From Diprion similis (taxonomy: Eukaryota; Arthropoda; Insecta; Hymenoptera; Diprionidae), in NCBI RefSeq assembly GCF_021155765.1, contig NC_060112.1, forward strand, positions 22,222,501 to 22,286,500: a stretch of 64,000 nucleotides of DNA, given 5' to 3'. A program made the translations under genes and the position numbers. The notes below the pieces were generated by a model that had not been told where the DNA came from, did not search any database, and was given only the letters and a program-made list of their open reading frames with translations. Below are positions 25,965-56,200 of this stretch, piece by piece (the first letter of the stretch is position 1; each line of letters begins with the position of its first letter).

Positions 25965-26755
25965 TTTCAGAGAAATACAGAAGTTTATAAACACCGCGAA
26001 AATGAAAAGTTGAGTTTTCACTGGATCTCCACGTTTTGAAGTTTGGAGAATCACCTTCAATCGTTTTCGGATGGATGTCATGAATTTTTTTGTTCGCCGA
26101 TATGACGAGAACGAGTTACCGGATTTTTTTAATGATTTTGATGTCAATCGACACGGCTTTTCCAAACTAAGACCTGATTTGATTTTAGCTTTGATCGGTT
26201 CGGTATCTTTTGAATCATTCAGATAAAAAAAATTCAGTACATAAAGTAAAAGTCATGATATTTTGGGAATGGATGAATGGATCTGAATGAAAATTAGTAC
26301 CGTAAGCATTTTTGGGTCGCTGATGACGAATCTAAAGTCAAATTTGCAAAATTTAAATTTGGCGTATTCAATATGTTGAAAAAAAACTAAAAACCTTAGG
26401 ATTTTTACGAAAATTGGTACTCAAAAGTTTGTTGGGTGGCTAATTACGAGTCTTGAGTTCAGATTTGAAAAATCCAAAATGTCGAATCCAATATTGTGGC
26501 AAAAAAATCTAAAAACGTTCGGATTTTGGTAAAAATTAGTAGGCGGAGGTTTTTTCGGTAAAAAATAACGAATCCAAGTTTAGACTTTACAAATTTGTGA
26601 TGACGGGTCCATTATAGTGGTTAAAAATAGATTAAAAACGTCCTATTCTCACGTAATACGCTATCCGAGGACTTTCAAACCATTAATCACGAATCTGAAT
26701 TTCTAGTTCGAAATTGGAATCGGATATTATTAATTTTTTCCGTGAACTTGGAATC
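25965..26755 (+). repeat. Dispersed repeat with degenerate 120-bp tandem units
   Basis: The first part (about 25,965-26,240) is a unique-looking leader. The second part contains about four units starting near 26,290, 26,410, 26,532 and 26,651, so the period is close to 120 bp. Each of the first three units starts AAAATTRGTA and carries a GACGAATCT-like word about 38 bases in and, except in the last unit, an AATCTAAAAACGTT-like word near its end. The units are strongly diverged. From memory, similar text occurs widely in insect genomes as an unclassified repeat, but I cannot verify that here. Confidence 0.6.
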
Positions 26756-29700
26756 TGCAGGGTGAGAACGGGAAGTTCGAGGGTTGGCTCATGGCCAGTC
26801 TAAATCCACTTGTTTCTATCTATTTCGTTATATGCATATAACACCTATCGTTATGGTTACACGCAATTAAAAACATATCGAAGAACTTTTCTTTCAGGCT
26901 TTGTGTCTCGATATCGTGAACACACACATACCATAAGCCGCTTCGACATGCGAATGATTAGACGTGAATTCAATTATCTTAAAAATCAATCTTGATCCCA
27001 GGTACGAAATTTGCAGCTGCCGACATGGAGGTTGATTTACGGACCTGCAAATATTCGCCAAACCGTACATAAGTAATGTGGAACATAGAACGGATATTCA
27101 AATAATAACTTTATTAGGAATATTGTCATAGCCTTGATATATATAATACCAAATTGTATATATATATATACAATTTAGGCAAATTTGCAGAGCTTTACGG
27201 AGTACTACGAGGATGCTTGAAAAGTAAAGCATATATGTAACAATGTGTAATGACGATATAGTCGTAAAATTTTTATCCAGTCTTCGTATATTTTCTTCTT
27301 CTTTTTTTTTTCCTTGTTGAAGAAGAATCACTGCAATAATTGAACGCGTATATTCTCTCGTAACCGGTTGGCTGTTGTAGGTTCAGTTTATTTATTATAC
27401 TTATGCGATAATTTTATCGTTGCCAGTTTTTCACTCCTCCACTCGAATCTCTGCAAGCGGACAGCGTGAAGCCAAGCGTATCGTTGATTCGCATCTCTCT
27501 GAAAAGCCTAGGTCAGGGTTTCCTCACAACTTATAAATTCCTATCTGACGAAAAACACGATGCTGTGGTTTTACCAAAACTCACATATATAACAGCGATA
27601 ATAACATCGATATTTAAATATTTTACAATTCGTGCGTATATGTATATGTATTAGTACATTTTTAAAATAAATATCAAGCGACCGATCATCCGTGAAATTT
27701 TCTACAAAAAAATCGTAACCACATGCTTCAATTTGTACCTACACCGTTTCCGAAAAGCTTATCTTGTTTTTGGGGATTGAACAAGGATCTTATGTCTTAG
27801 CGTGAATAGTCTGTCTAGCCCGAATAGAAGCGAAGGGTAACCCAACGCTGGAATTGAGAATTGCCTGAAGTCGCGTTGGCGTGAGCCTAGAATAGTAGGT
27901 AGCTCATCGGAGCGAGAATTGTGGGTAGGTTCCAGGAGGCGGTGGTGTGTATTTGAAATGCCTCATCATTGGTTAAACCGGTCGGGTCACCGTTCCCTTG
28001 GACCATTCTCTGCATGCTCGGCAGCCTGTGTATCAACTATCACGTGTACCTACATTATATGCACACATCGTTTGCTCCCTATCATACTTACCATGCCTCA
28101 TCGTCGTGGAGAGAGCGTGTGTCGCTGTGTCAAAGTGCTCGAGACCTTACGCATGCGAAATCAGAAGCCGAAGAGAGAGAAAGAGAGGTGAAAAAAGTTT
28201 GACTGTAAAAAGAAGCGAAATAAATGAAAATAAGTGTTTCAAACAAGCATGATCATTGCGCTATCGAGAAAAATATTGCGTTTGTCTCGGTTACGCACCG
28301 CTTCCGGGGAAGCTTGGTTTAATGAGAAACTCGGAAACGTTAACTTGTGGAGTGCATCGCACCGAAACCGAGAGATCATCCCGTGTGGCTGTAACGTAAC
28401 AGGTGAAAGGTCGAAGGTTGAATAACATGCTCGCAAAACGAGGGGTTTTTGCCTTCCGGTTTATTGTTTATAGTGAACCCTTGCCATTCCCTCAAAATCA
28501 CTACGCGTACAATTCAACTTCGGGTGAGATCCATCTATACGCGTGTATTTAGGTGTAGCTTTAGGCTCGGATAGAAACATAATATATTCGATAACCGAGT
28601 AAGGAAGAAGGGGAAACGAGGGGATCGACAAAACTACACACACACTCACACACACACATGGGACGTTTAAGTTCCGCCGAGAAGTGTACAGAATCCATGC
28701 TGTATTGTATACTTACCTTATACCGAGTCAGCGGAATTATTTCTGCCAGAGTAAACATCGCTGCCGAAGTGAGGATTATCTAGCAAGGATTTCGCATTCC
28801 AAGTTCTTCTTCTCATCTCGTATAGAAACGTATACCTATAATGCAAGTATACTACCGAAACGTAACATTCGATGTTGATTTGCTGTACAATTCAAAATTG
28901 TCAACGCTCCGGTGATTATTATATGTATACCTACGATTTTTGCTACTGCAGCAGGGCATTAGACTCCCTCGTCATGTGGTCATGATCGGCGGGTCTCTAA
29001 CTGACGTGGACATGTTTCGATTAAACGGAATGTGCGCTTCGCACCTCTATAGGTATGTGCATACGTTACACCTACGCACAACGCATGGAGATGTAAAAGT
29101 CGGATCGCGATATTATCGGTCGTGCGTATATACACATATCTGCACACTGCGCATTCATGGTGAGCTGAAAATGCTTGCGTGAGGCGGCGGGGGGGGGGGG
29201 GGACGCGTACCCGAGTCACGTAGTGCAGGATCGTTCGTTCTCGAACTTCGAAGCTGACATCGTAGTAGACGTGCACAGTGGCAGAGCTGAGCGAACGCAG
29301 CCAATGCTCGATGGTATACGTGGACGAGCGAGACGAAGGCTGCGCGCGCAGCCATCTAACAAAACAAATGCCACGCGACCGTCGGCGCGACGCATCGCCT
29401 TCGCCTCGCCTCACCTCGCCTTCTCGTATCATTACGATGTTTCGTATTTCCGCAACGGTTGTCGAACGGGTGCGCGACCTGGTGAAACTGAGCCGATAAC
29501 GTTTCGACGTTTCGTTTCTAGTCCCGGCCACGCGACGGGAAGAGAAGGGAAGAGAAGGAAAGGGACACCCTCTTTTCTATTGTTTGGAAGTGTCTGGCGA
29601 TGCGACCAACCGTAGAGAAGGAGGCGTATTCTTTTTAGAAAATTATTCTCTAAACTATTACGCGCATGATTTGAATTTTCGAACGTTATAGCAGATGGAT

Positions 29701-30900
29701 AGATTAGATTGAATTCGTAAGCGCACGTAACTCGCACGCTCATCAGGCGTTAACGTCTTGTATCGCAGATACACTTCACTCTGGTGTTCTCAATCTCAAC
29801 CTTGTAGCGTCGAACCGTGCTTGTAGAGATATGCATAGACGACACGGAGTGTTGTATGTCCTACCTACGTGTATAATCAATATTGAAAAGAAAATTATGA
29901 TGAAAAATAAAATCATATTTGTTACGTCTGTATCGAAGTATTTTCTTCTATCCTTCTCCCTATCCGAGCTTGTTATTTAAGAAAAAAAGAAATAAATAAA
30001 AAAACAACATTCTTATGTCTGCTTGCGTCAATGAGCGTCGAAACGTAAATAATAATAGCCTGTCGTTGACCCGGCGTGATTTATTATTTGAGATCAGCTA
30101 TTATCGCATAATTTTATCACACGGTTGTAAAGTAAGGAAAAAAAAATAAGAAAATGACATCCTAAAGCTAGAACGGTCTAACGAACGAAGAGGTCTGCGT
30201 TACGTTAGCGTTTCAACGTACGTTATTATACACGTATGTTTTCGCCCAATTGTCGGATCAGTACGTCGTTATAATGTACGAATAGAACGTGGGATGGATA
30301 AAAGAAGGTATGTACAATGTGAGGTATACAGGAATGACGTGAATTCAGCCTCTTACATACACATTAACACGCAGCCAAGGATCACGGGACAGGATTTCTT
30401 CCTACACGCTCGCTGCTTGTATGACGAACGTGTCGTGCAACACCTGTGGCTACAGCGAATCTCAACGTTGGTTCATTGTCAGTCAGGTTCGATTACTAAA
30501 CGAATTGACAAATGTTGCCTTGCTTATTGTTAGCCGATCTGCAGCTGCACGTTGTTTTGTCGCGAATCCACCATTCCTTCGTGAAAACTCGGAAAGGAAC
30601 TAGGAAACGAAAAACATATATATATATATATATATAAAAAAAGGAAACATCAACAATTTTCACCACAGATGTGGAAGTAACCGAAAAATTTTGAATTTGC
30701 TTCGATTAGATAAGTTACCGTTTTACTTATACTTGAACTTCAGTTAAGGTTGGTAAACTCGTGAATGATTCTAATCAGTTGTGAAAAACGGTTTGAAAAT
30801 TTTTAAGAACAAGAAAAAAAAAACAATCACGCGAGACAGAAGACGAACTTTTCAGGTGATAATCCATCAGCCGATGAATCGTATATTCTTAATACCTAGA
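26756..30900. other. Non-coding stretch becoming GC-richer; possible upstream promoter regions
   Basis: No protein-coding exon is supported. Two patches, about 27,800-28,450 and 28,950-29,620, are clearly less AT-rich than their surroundings, and the second holds a 14-base G run at 29,189-29,202. Long open frames on both strands in the second patch are explained by the lack of AT-rich stop codons. Such patches upstream of a widely expressed gene could be alternative promoters or untranslated first exons, for example a block ending in a GTGAAAGG donor-like sequence at about 28,401. This cannot be shown from sequence alone. Confidence 0.4.
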
Positions 30901-31138
30901 CTCGTGTCTCGCGTGCAATCACGATATGCAGGAAGGAGGAAGGAGGAAGGAAGAAGGAAGAGCCCCAAATTGAGAACCTCGATGTGCTACGTGACGCAAG
31001 TGAGCTGCGAGTTGCTGCAGAGGTTGTTTGAGCGTCGGAAGGGATCCCGCGGAGGAGGGTTGGGGGGGGGGGGGAGCAGGAGGGGAGGTAGGATCGGGCG
31101 ATTTGGAGGGGCGAAAACGGGGGGTTAGTAGACGGGCG

Positions 31139-31149
31139 GCCATCTTGGC
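31139..31149 (+). promoter_or_regulatory. YY1/Pho-like motif at the putative Mnk core promoter
   Basis: GCCATCTTGGC lies inside a GC-rich patch (30,930-31,250) that directly precedes the purine-rich leader of Mnk. GCCATCTTG is the classic YY1 (fly Pho) recognition sequence and is often found at or just downstream of start sites in animal promoters. Assignment as the Mnk promoter is inferred from position only. Confidence 0.45.
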
Positions 31150-31414
31150 GAGGCTAGTCGGAAACCAACTGCCGAGCAGTGAGGGACGGTGAACGAAGAG
31201 AAGACCCGATGTGCTAGCCGAAGGAATTTTTGCGCTTCCGAGCCGAATTGCCGCTGCGTGCGAGAGAGGCTGAGTGATAGCGACAACGAATACCACGGGG
31301 TTTCGAGTATATTCGAAAGCCTATTTAAGACAGATAACAACGTTATCGGAGAAGCTGACTCTTTCGAGGTCAGCTTTTCTTGTCGACCAGTTTGTTGGAG
31401 CGGTTTGGCGAGCA

Positions 31415-31480
31415 AGAGAGAGAAGACGAGGGAGAGGGAGAGAGAGAGAGAGAGATAGAGATAGAAATATAGAGAGCGAA
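31415..31480. repeat. GA-rich tract (possible GAGA-factor target)
   Basis: An imperfect run of GA dinucleotides lies in the Mnk leader just downstream of the putative promoter. GA repeats near insect promoters often bind GAGA factor. That role is inferred here. Confidence 0.5.
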
Positions 31481-31776
31481 GGAGAAAGAAGAATATAAGG
31501 CGTGATAGTTGGAGAGGCGTCGGGATCCAAGGGCTGAAATAGAAAGAAAAAGTGCTTTTGACCCTGTGCTGACATCGGAGACAATCGTCGATACGTCGGA
31601 AGATATTGTACTAAAGGGGTTAAAAAACGTGAGAGAAGGAGAAGAAGAAGAAGAAGCAGTGCAGTGCCAAGTCTGTGATAGTATTTATTCAAAATAAAAA
31701 AAAAAAAAAAACAGGTTCAAATAACTAGATGATTGTTTGTTTAAAGAAGAATTAAAAATCGATAATAATAATTTTA

Positions 31777-31778
<2 letters not shown>

Positions 31779-31811
<33 letters not shown>
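31779..31811. repeat. (ATT)n microsatellite in the Mnk leader
   Basis: About ten ATT units lie within the likely 5' leader of the kinase gene. Confidence 0.85.
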
Positions 31812-32676
31812 CATCATCAACACCGCGACAACAAGAAGAAATTTAAACAAACAAACAAACAAATATTTAGTCGAAACCACGCGAAGAATAGATAGGATTT
31901 ATATTTATTTATATCTGTGATACCCTAACTGATATATATTATAAACTACTTGTCGAAGAGGTGTATTAAAGTATAATAATCGTACTAACGGAAGAAGGAG
32001 ATCGGAGAGACGAAAAATTCAAGCGAAACAACACCATCGAGGTATCCACAGAACTTAGAAGGGGTATACCTGAAAGGTATTTGAAAAAAAAAAATAATAA
32101 TAAAAAAAAAAAAACAAGTGAAAAGGAAAACAATTAAAGTTCTACAAATTCTGGCGTACAAAGAATATAGACGGTGTTAAAACACTTGTTTGTAATCAGA
32201 CCAGAACGCAGAACTGAGACGGGAAGAGTATAAATATATAATTAACACCTAGTGGATATAGACGGTTTTAATTTTTTCGTTCATTTTTCGTTCCACCTTT
32301 CTGAGCTTGAAGAAAAAGAAGAAGAAGAAGATAATAAAACAAAAAGAAGAAATTAATAAATAAATCACTCTTGTAAATATATCTACGACTGACTATTATT
32401 TTTTATAATTGTATTATAATATTATAATTATCGATTGATACCGGTGCAAAGATTTAAACATTTGAGGATAAACGAAGATTGTACATAGATAAAAATAAAA
32501 AAAAAACAAAAAAAAAAAAAAATCCGTACTATCGGCTACGTTTTCGGCCTTCGGATCGTTGCGCGTTTAACAATAAAGTTTAAAGAAGAAAAGTATAGAA
32601 GTAGAAGACGATATTCGTAGCATCGCAATCAACACCTGAAGCAAAAGAATACTCTTCCAACATATCGCCGAACAAG

Positions 32677-48250
<15,574 letters not shown>

Positions 48251-51200
48251 TAGGCGATGCGATGATTTCAGATTTTGAAATTATTTCTCAAACATGTTTT
48301 GTCGCATCAATTTATATCAACAAAGAGAGAAGCTAAGAAGTTGTTGGTATAAGCATTAAACAATGAGAGAGGTTTTTTTTTTTTTTTTCAGTCTGAAGGA
48401 AATTTGAAATTGTAATTGAAAATTTTCTTGTTCTGCGGTTGACGTTAATACGGCTATGATAATATTGTAGCGACTCCTACCCTGACGTGGCGTTACACTT
48501 TTCTGTAATTTGCTTTTAATTTTTTTTATTTTTTCTTTTTTGTTACAGTTTTTGTTATAAGAATACCTATGAAGTGAAAAATAAATTCTAAACTTGAGGG
48601 AAAAGCAAAAACAGAATACGAGACAAAAAAAGTAAAAAAAATTACCACCGAGGCTGTAATTGTCCAATGCAACCATTTGACGCAATTTACCCACTGACAC
48701 GTATGAATTTGATGGTGTTTTCGATTACGTACGTTTAAATTCAGACTTTGATATCGGTATATTGTAGATCTGTCAAAAATATGTACATGCATATTATTAC
48801 ATTTTGGAATTCTCTCACTACTACAATTCTCTCTCTCAGCCTCTCTGTCTCTCTCTTTCATTTTCTCCCTGTCTTGAATATTATTATTGTGAAAGTCTTT
48901 TTTACATTTCGTTGTTTAATACGATTACTTGTATTCATTTATTAATGATCGAATTTTGTAAATTGTTGCGTGCTCTTTGAGAGCCCCAGGTGCATTGTAA
49001 AAGGTTTGCTCACTAGGAAGGTAGTCAGAGGGTAGATTTTAAGGTTGAAGGAGGGTAGAGTCGTGGTGGAGAGAAGAGCTATTTCGTAGGTATTGTAAGA
49101 AGATTGATAAAATTTTAAGATTGTCATCAATTTAATCGTAAAAGGAAGAAAGGAAAAAAATTTGAAATTTGTACCTGTACCTTACGCAGATAATCGAAAC
49201 AAAAAAAAAAAAGTAGATGAGTGTAAAAATATAAAAAGTGCAAATCGGTAGTAAAAGAGATAAACCTGTTGCGACGTTTGAGTCTATGTTGATGATGAAT
49301 TTAAAGATTTAAATCTATTAATTATTGTGTAATTATAGAATTTTAACGAATCAACTACCACCTTTCCAATGGGTTTGTACAACGCTACTTGATATGTAAC
49401 ATATTATTGTAGGTATTGTAGTTGAGATAAACACAGGGAGTTGTTTTTGGGGATCATCAGTGAGCGATGGATTTATAGTGCAAGTTTCAGTTAACGGTCA
49501 ACTCAGTCATGAAAATATCTTGGTGTATTTTTTTCTTCGCGATATTAGAAAGAAAAAGCAAAGATTTTGTAAACGATTATTATTATTGTTATTATTACCT
49601 TACTACTACTTCTGCTACTACTACTAGACATATTATCAATAATAATATTATTATATTCTCAAGCAACAGTATTGTAGGTTTGCGGTTGAAGCAACTTACC
49701 TTCATTCTGGGTACTCAGGATGTGTAGCGTTGACTCTCAAACTCTGAACCTTTGAGTTACATACGTTGATTATTTTTATTTATTTTTATTTTTTTCTCAA
49801 TACTGTCTTGCACTATTACACCAATTTTCCATCTATCATGCCTCTTTTTTTCTAAGAAATTTATTTGAGAAAAAAATCATTCCTCTTTGCGATGGGTGAT
49901 ACGAATTTGTGCGTTTCTTGAGAAAAAAAGTCGCTGAACATTTTCGGTCTGTTATATTACGGCGAGAGAAATTGAAGAGATAACTCAGTCCAGGCCAAGA
50001 GCTGTATAAGCCCTTATATTACACTCTTTGTAAGGAAAAACCAAACGTTAAGAGAACAAAAAATAAATAGAATATGAACAAACAACACTTACACTGGCAC
50101 AAAAATAAACTGTACAAATATTTTCACGTACTGTAACTGTACTGTATAAACGATGTTACTGGTTATCGCTTAGTTTGGTCGTGGCAAATTTGCACAGTTA
50201 ATTACACAACATAAAAACCCATAAAAACAATGGTACGTTTGATACACACTATCGTAGAGTGTTGGAAAATTTCTGAGCCAATCTCTGTTGAATTAATTTC
50301 CGCCGACTGGCCTAAATTTCATGCAGGTGGACAGTTGCAATCAAACCAAAGGACTGTCTTGTTTAATGAGTCATAAAATGGCTCTGCTCAGGAACTGTCT
50401 GACAAAATATTCAGAGAAAAATGAAAAGAAAACACATCGTGCAAAAAAGAAAATAGAAAAATAAAAAAACTAATGATTCAAGCTCATCGTCAGTTATGAA
50501 CTATTCCTTTGATTTCTCTCTTTCGAGCTTAAACTATTACGATATGTTGTTAGAAAATCACTGGGAACGGTTTCGGGCTCCAACGTCAACGAAAACTTCT
50601 CATTTAGTTTCATTTTCTTCTCTCTTTTTCAAAATGAAAATAGTTATCGCGTATAGTTTTACGCGAGAAATGTTCAACCGCCGTAGAAAAAAAAAGAAGG
50701 GGAAAAATTAATAATAATAATAACAACAACAACAACAACAATAATAATAATGATGGCCATAATACCGATTTAACGTTATTTGTAACGATTTTTGTAAGCG
50801 GTAAATGGATGCGAGTGACATTGAGTGGGAAAGAAAAAAAAAAAAAAAAAGGAAAGCAGAAAAAAACAAAATAACTACTAGCGTAAGAACTTTCTTGTAT
50901 AGTGCTATTAAGATATAGTTTTAAGCCTTCTCCCCTTTATACCCAACATAATCCTTAAGTTTTACGCAATGCCATAACGAGGGACAAATTAATTATTAAT
51001 AATCATTCATTCGTTTATCAATACATCCTTGTTATACGCAGCCACATATTTATTTACATCTTTTGGACTTCAATGTTATGATAGGTTTACTTAGCAAGAA
51101 AATTGACAGTAGATCAATTTCTCACGTACTTGTACGCATTGCGTTTATACTTTTGTCGTTACTACAATATACATCTCTTATGTATATTTTCTATACCTAT

Positions 51201-53245
51201 ACGCTATCGTTTCCAGTGTCGAGAACGTTTCTTTACATCGTCGATACCCTATGGGAAGTCATTTTATTGCATCGTAATCAATGCACTTGTCCCTCGATAT
51301 TGCACAGCGGACAACGACACTCAACCTGAATATTGCACTTCAGTTTAATGGAGAAATTGTGTTAAGGAAAAAAAATAAGGCGAGAAAGAGAAAAAAGAAA
51401 TGTATTTTTTCTTTCCTTACAAATAAGTTTTCTGCAGTTTGTTTATCCATTGTAACATTATCATGTGGGTATATAAATGTCCAATCAAGGTGTGTAATCT
51501 GACTAACTGATCGTGTAATATTTAGGCTTGAGAACGAAGAAAATGAGAGAAATAGGTTAAAAAAAAAAGAAGAAAATAAGTAGATTTTCATAACTTTTTT
51601 TAAACAACACTCTAAATGAGTTCCAGAAAAAAAATAAGAAAAAATTAAGGAAAAAAAAACAAAATAATAAAAAAAAAAATCATGAGTCGTTTTTTAATTG
51701 GTTGTACTTTTCTTTTTGTTTTTGCCATACTCCTTAGCGCTCATCTTTCGTCTCGTCTTTATTCGTTATTACTTACATCTTACTTTTCTTTTCTTTTGAA
51801 TTTATTTTTCCACTTCTTTACTTCATTTCTGTGTAACCTCACTCATATTTTATTTCAAGCACACCACGTATAGCTCTAAACTATCCTACATCTACATACA
51901 CATAATATTCAGTCAGTCCTCGCGAAAAAAATCGTCAAATAATGAACGAATGAGTAATACCTAATGATAATAATATTTGATCGATGTAAAAATGCTATGT
52001 AAATAATACTTTAAACTCCTTTTACGACGCAAGATTTTACGAAATTTAGTCGTGAAAGCGGTGCGTGTAGATTGTAAAAAAAACTTAACACGATGCTATA
52101 AGTCATCAAAGATCATTGAATAAATCATAGTTTTAACTCTCTGCGATATTAGCTCGTCTAACGATAAGTTTGTCAGGTTTTCAATATAGTCCAGTGAAAA
52201 AATGTACGTTCCCATTATCATGACCACCCGAATCCAACAGACATTATAATAACGCGTATGAAATGAAGTATTCAGCGGGAGCGTTAAGTGACTAACTGCG
52301 CAAAATCTTGGGTCGTGCAATTAATTTTACTAACTTCGTATGATATGTAGGAAGGACTACGATTGTACATAACAAAGAGCTATTAGTACACGCCTATATG
52401 ATAGATATAGTGTACCCTAGTTTCCCAAAAAAGAGAGAAAGAAAGAAGAAGAAAAAAAATAATACAAAAAAAAAAAAGATTTCGAAAAAATTATTGCAAA
52501 AAAAAAAAAATGTTGGAAAAAACAACAACAAAAAAAAAACAAACAAAACAAAAACAAACAAAAAAAAAATCGCCAAAAATATAATTTTTTATTTTTCATA
52601 CCCGTAGACATACGAATATATTTTTGACGCTGGTAAAGAGATTCTTCGAGAAATGCAATCGTCGTTATATAAATAACGGTATATAATGATATACATTTAT
52701 GTACGTGTAACGTGTACAATTTTCGACTACTGCATTTCCCGGCGAAGGCATAATTAGTATTAGACGATGTTTTGTACTGGGGCTGCTTTGCTGAAGACCT
52801 TTGTTAGCGAACGAGGCCTAAGGGTGGATCGAAGTGATGTTCGAGTTGCGTGTAGAAACTTATAACAATGCCAAAAGTTGAAAGAGAGTGATTATAAATT
52901 TGAAAAAAAAAAAAAAAAAAAAAAAAAAATTAAAAATACAAATTTCTTTTCTAATGTCCAATTTGGATCTGCAAATGGGATATGAATACACAGATGCGAT
53001 ATTGTCGGTTATTTTTTCAACTCTAGAACGTTCTACACGCAGCTTTTCATGTGTGTAATGATTAAATTCGAATGTGTTTAAAAGTGCAGAGGAGCATCAA
53101 TACATAGAGGTATTTTTCAAGGCGCAAGTTAGCGTAGTGAAACACAAATGTTGAGACTGGATTGTGAACGTACAAACTTTATTGTAAACCTAATAATAAT
53201 AAATTCAAGATTTATTGAATTGAATACCGACAGTTTGAATGTTCG

Positions 53246-53289
<44 letters not shown>

Positions 53290-56200
53290 GTTTCTTAACA
53301 CAGCTCCGAAGCTCTTTGGGTATATATAGCTTCGGCTATTCGACGAATAATTGATAAAAATAATTTGCCCTTCCCATCCTCCCTCTACTCTCACCTCTTC
53401 TGAAAACCGGATAAATAAAAAGAAAAAAAAAATGTCAGCATAAAAACGGTTTTACAAAATGGCATTTCCAGAAAGAAGATGCAACAAAAGAATTTTTCAT
53501 TCATGTGTAAGTCCCTTCACCTCCTGCCCTCGTTTTCTTCCATGCATCATAAATAATCACTCATTCATGTATCATGTATCATGTATCATGTATCATGTAT
53601 ATGTATGTACAATATATGTAACGTTGTTTTTATTTTGTATAAGAAAAATATAACCGCGCCGGCCCAAAAAATTGTGTATAAAGTCGACAAAGATTTACAG
53701 TGGCATATTATTATAAGTCTCGTAATGATTAATTGCCGGGATGAAAATTGAACCAAGTTATGGAACCGCGCTTGACGGAGCGAGCATGTTTTAATGTGTT
53801 CTGCGGATTTTATAATGGAAAGTGAAACATATCTTTGATGCCCGTTATAATAAAACTATCTTGCGCCGTTTCATCGCTTGGTTCAGATCAAAAAGTTATG
53901 TGTAATTGTACCGATGTCACATCGCGACATTCTCATGAAAATATAATGATGAAAAAACGGTAGCGCCGTTTGAGTTTCAAATATTGTCGGGCCCTCGAAA
54001 ATTAAAAAAAAAAAAAAAAAAAATTAACAATCTCATGTACATAAGACGAATCATTATAACCGCAAATAAGAAATGTAATAAATCTACGATAATAACGATA
54101 CTATTAATATAAATATTTTAAATTCGTTGCGCTTTGATCTATAGATTTATATCTTTATTTGCGAGTTTATATGTAGAGTTTCCACCGTATAAACAACACT
54201 AGCAGAATATTGCGTATATCCAATATCAAGTTTTATAATGATGAAACACTTCATAATCGATTTTACTTTACAATCGAATATATCCACCAGAATTGAATCG
54301 GAAAGACTTTTCAACAAGAACGAGAAAAAAACCTTAAATATTGCTTGTTCTGCGTTACTTTTGCTGCGAACTCAAGTCTGGCAATAATTTTTTTACTTGT
54401 GATTTCGTCGCAACAAAAGATCGCAATTTCTGCACATAAATGAACGTGAAATAAAATTATCATTATTACTTCCAGCAATATAATTGTTGAAGGTATATTG
54501 GAAACTTGCTATAGTATTGTAACTATAGGGAAACGCCTTATTTCAAAAAAATTGGCGAAGTACATATGTATCTTATATGTATGTATACTTAGTCTACACT
54601 TCAGACCTAAAACGTTATACATTTCAGAGTGTATGTACACACACACACACATGTCAAGGGTTCAGTATGAGCAGGAAAAATGTAATTGAGGAAAATAGGC
54701 GGGATAACCAAGAGAAAAAAATTAAAAGAAAATGCAAAAAAAAAAAATAAAAAATAATAAAACCAAACAATTATCAAGATAATAGAGAAGAGCTGTGTCC
54801 CGATGGACAATGTTTAATAACGACTATAGACAGATGAACGCAGTTTTATAATGTCCAATATCTATGATTGAATAGCTCGAAAATTGTACGTAAAAATGAA
54901 AAAATAATTCAAATAAAAAAAAAAAAATCATTGTTACGTGCATACGCAGAATAGCGGTGACGACGAAAAAAAAAATTGTAGTGATTAAAAGAGAGTGCTA
55001 TATACATTATATTTAACCGTAGATAAAACTCAGCAAAGAATATTATACTTTACATATACACGAAAGGGTGAGAAAGATTTTGTATTGCATTGTAATGTAT
55101 TGTATTGTATTGTACTGTATTGTATTTGTCGCAGATGAGAAGGAGAGAATACGGAGAAATATAATAAGTATAAAATCGTCCTTTGATTGGTGATGCAGAA
55201 AAATAACAAAGAAGCAAGCGTTTTGTAATTTACAAATTTATCGTACTCTTAGGTAAAACTTACTTATATTAGGAAACAGAATGCTTGACGATTTTGTATT
55301 TGTATTGTATTTGTACTGCATTGCATTGTATTGCATTGTATTGAATGCCTATATTATTGCTTTGTTTCAAAGCAAAGTCGAAAACGAAGTCATAATTGCG
55401 CTTTCGAATTATCGAAGGCACACGTGAGTCACGTAAAAGCAGCGGAGATGTGAAGGATACAAAGAATGATGAAAACAACTTGAGCATTTTATAGATACCT
55501 CTGGTGGTGCACCTAATCTAACCATTATTAATCATACTTTAATTAATATGCATTATTAATGGGGATCAGCATCGAAAATAAAATGCAGAAAAATAATTGA
55601 AAAAAATATATTACTGGGAGTTTTATTTTCACAATCCTTCCGCCGTTCGAACTCTTTTTTCTTTCATTGAAAGAAATCAAAGCTAAATAATTGCCTCCGT
55701 ACGTGCCTCTCAATGACACATTGTCAGTAAATTTGTTTCACCCACGCATCGCAGAATTTTCACATATACGCATTTCAAGGATTTATGATATCTTTATATT
55801 TATTTCGGATTATCCTCCGAGAATTACCAGGAATTTTCATGTCACGTACACATTATTGAGTTTATAATATAGAAGCTACACGGATTCACTGTGAGAAATT
55901 TGATGGTTGAAAATCCCTTTCTCAATAATTTATCGTTGATACAATAAAACGTCATGCATGTCACGTGGACAGAGTCTCATGAATATTGTTATTTTTAATT
56001 TTTTGCCACTTATTTTATATTAGCATTATATTAGTTAATGGTAAGAAAAGGTACAAAACCAAATCCAGATAGTAATCATGTTTTTATCGTCAATAAAGAG
56101 GCCTCTAAAGAAGTCGTGATGTCTGAATTAATAGAGTAAATGAAGCTATCACTTGGTTTACAGTATTTATTGGCTAATAAATATTGATTAATAATCAATA

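Larger units (their letters stand above)
31150..32676 (+). other. Probable Mnk 5' untranslated leader
   Basis: This 1.5-kb purine-rich stretch runs from the YY1-like motif to the Mnk start codon. It holds a GA-rich tract (31,415-31,480), an ATT tract (31,779-31,811) and several A-rich runs. Short upstream ATG frames occur; for example, the ATG at about 31,209 ends after two codons. In the frame of the Mnk start codon there is a TAG upstream and no alternative start between them. Whether the leader contains an intron cannot be decided. Transcript boundaries are inferred. Confidence 0.4.

Noticed and set aside
28980..29531. Minus-strand open frame of 183 codons
   Set aside because: It lies in a GC-rich patch where stop codons are rare on both strands. 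The translation is Arg-rich with a proline run from a G homopolymer, and no domain or splice context is seen.
29175..29615. Plus-strand open frame of 146 codons
   Set aside because: Overlaps the minus-strand frame in the same GC-rich patch. It begins in the G run and shows no family motif.
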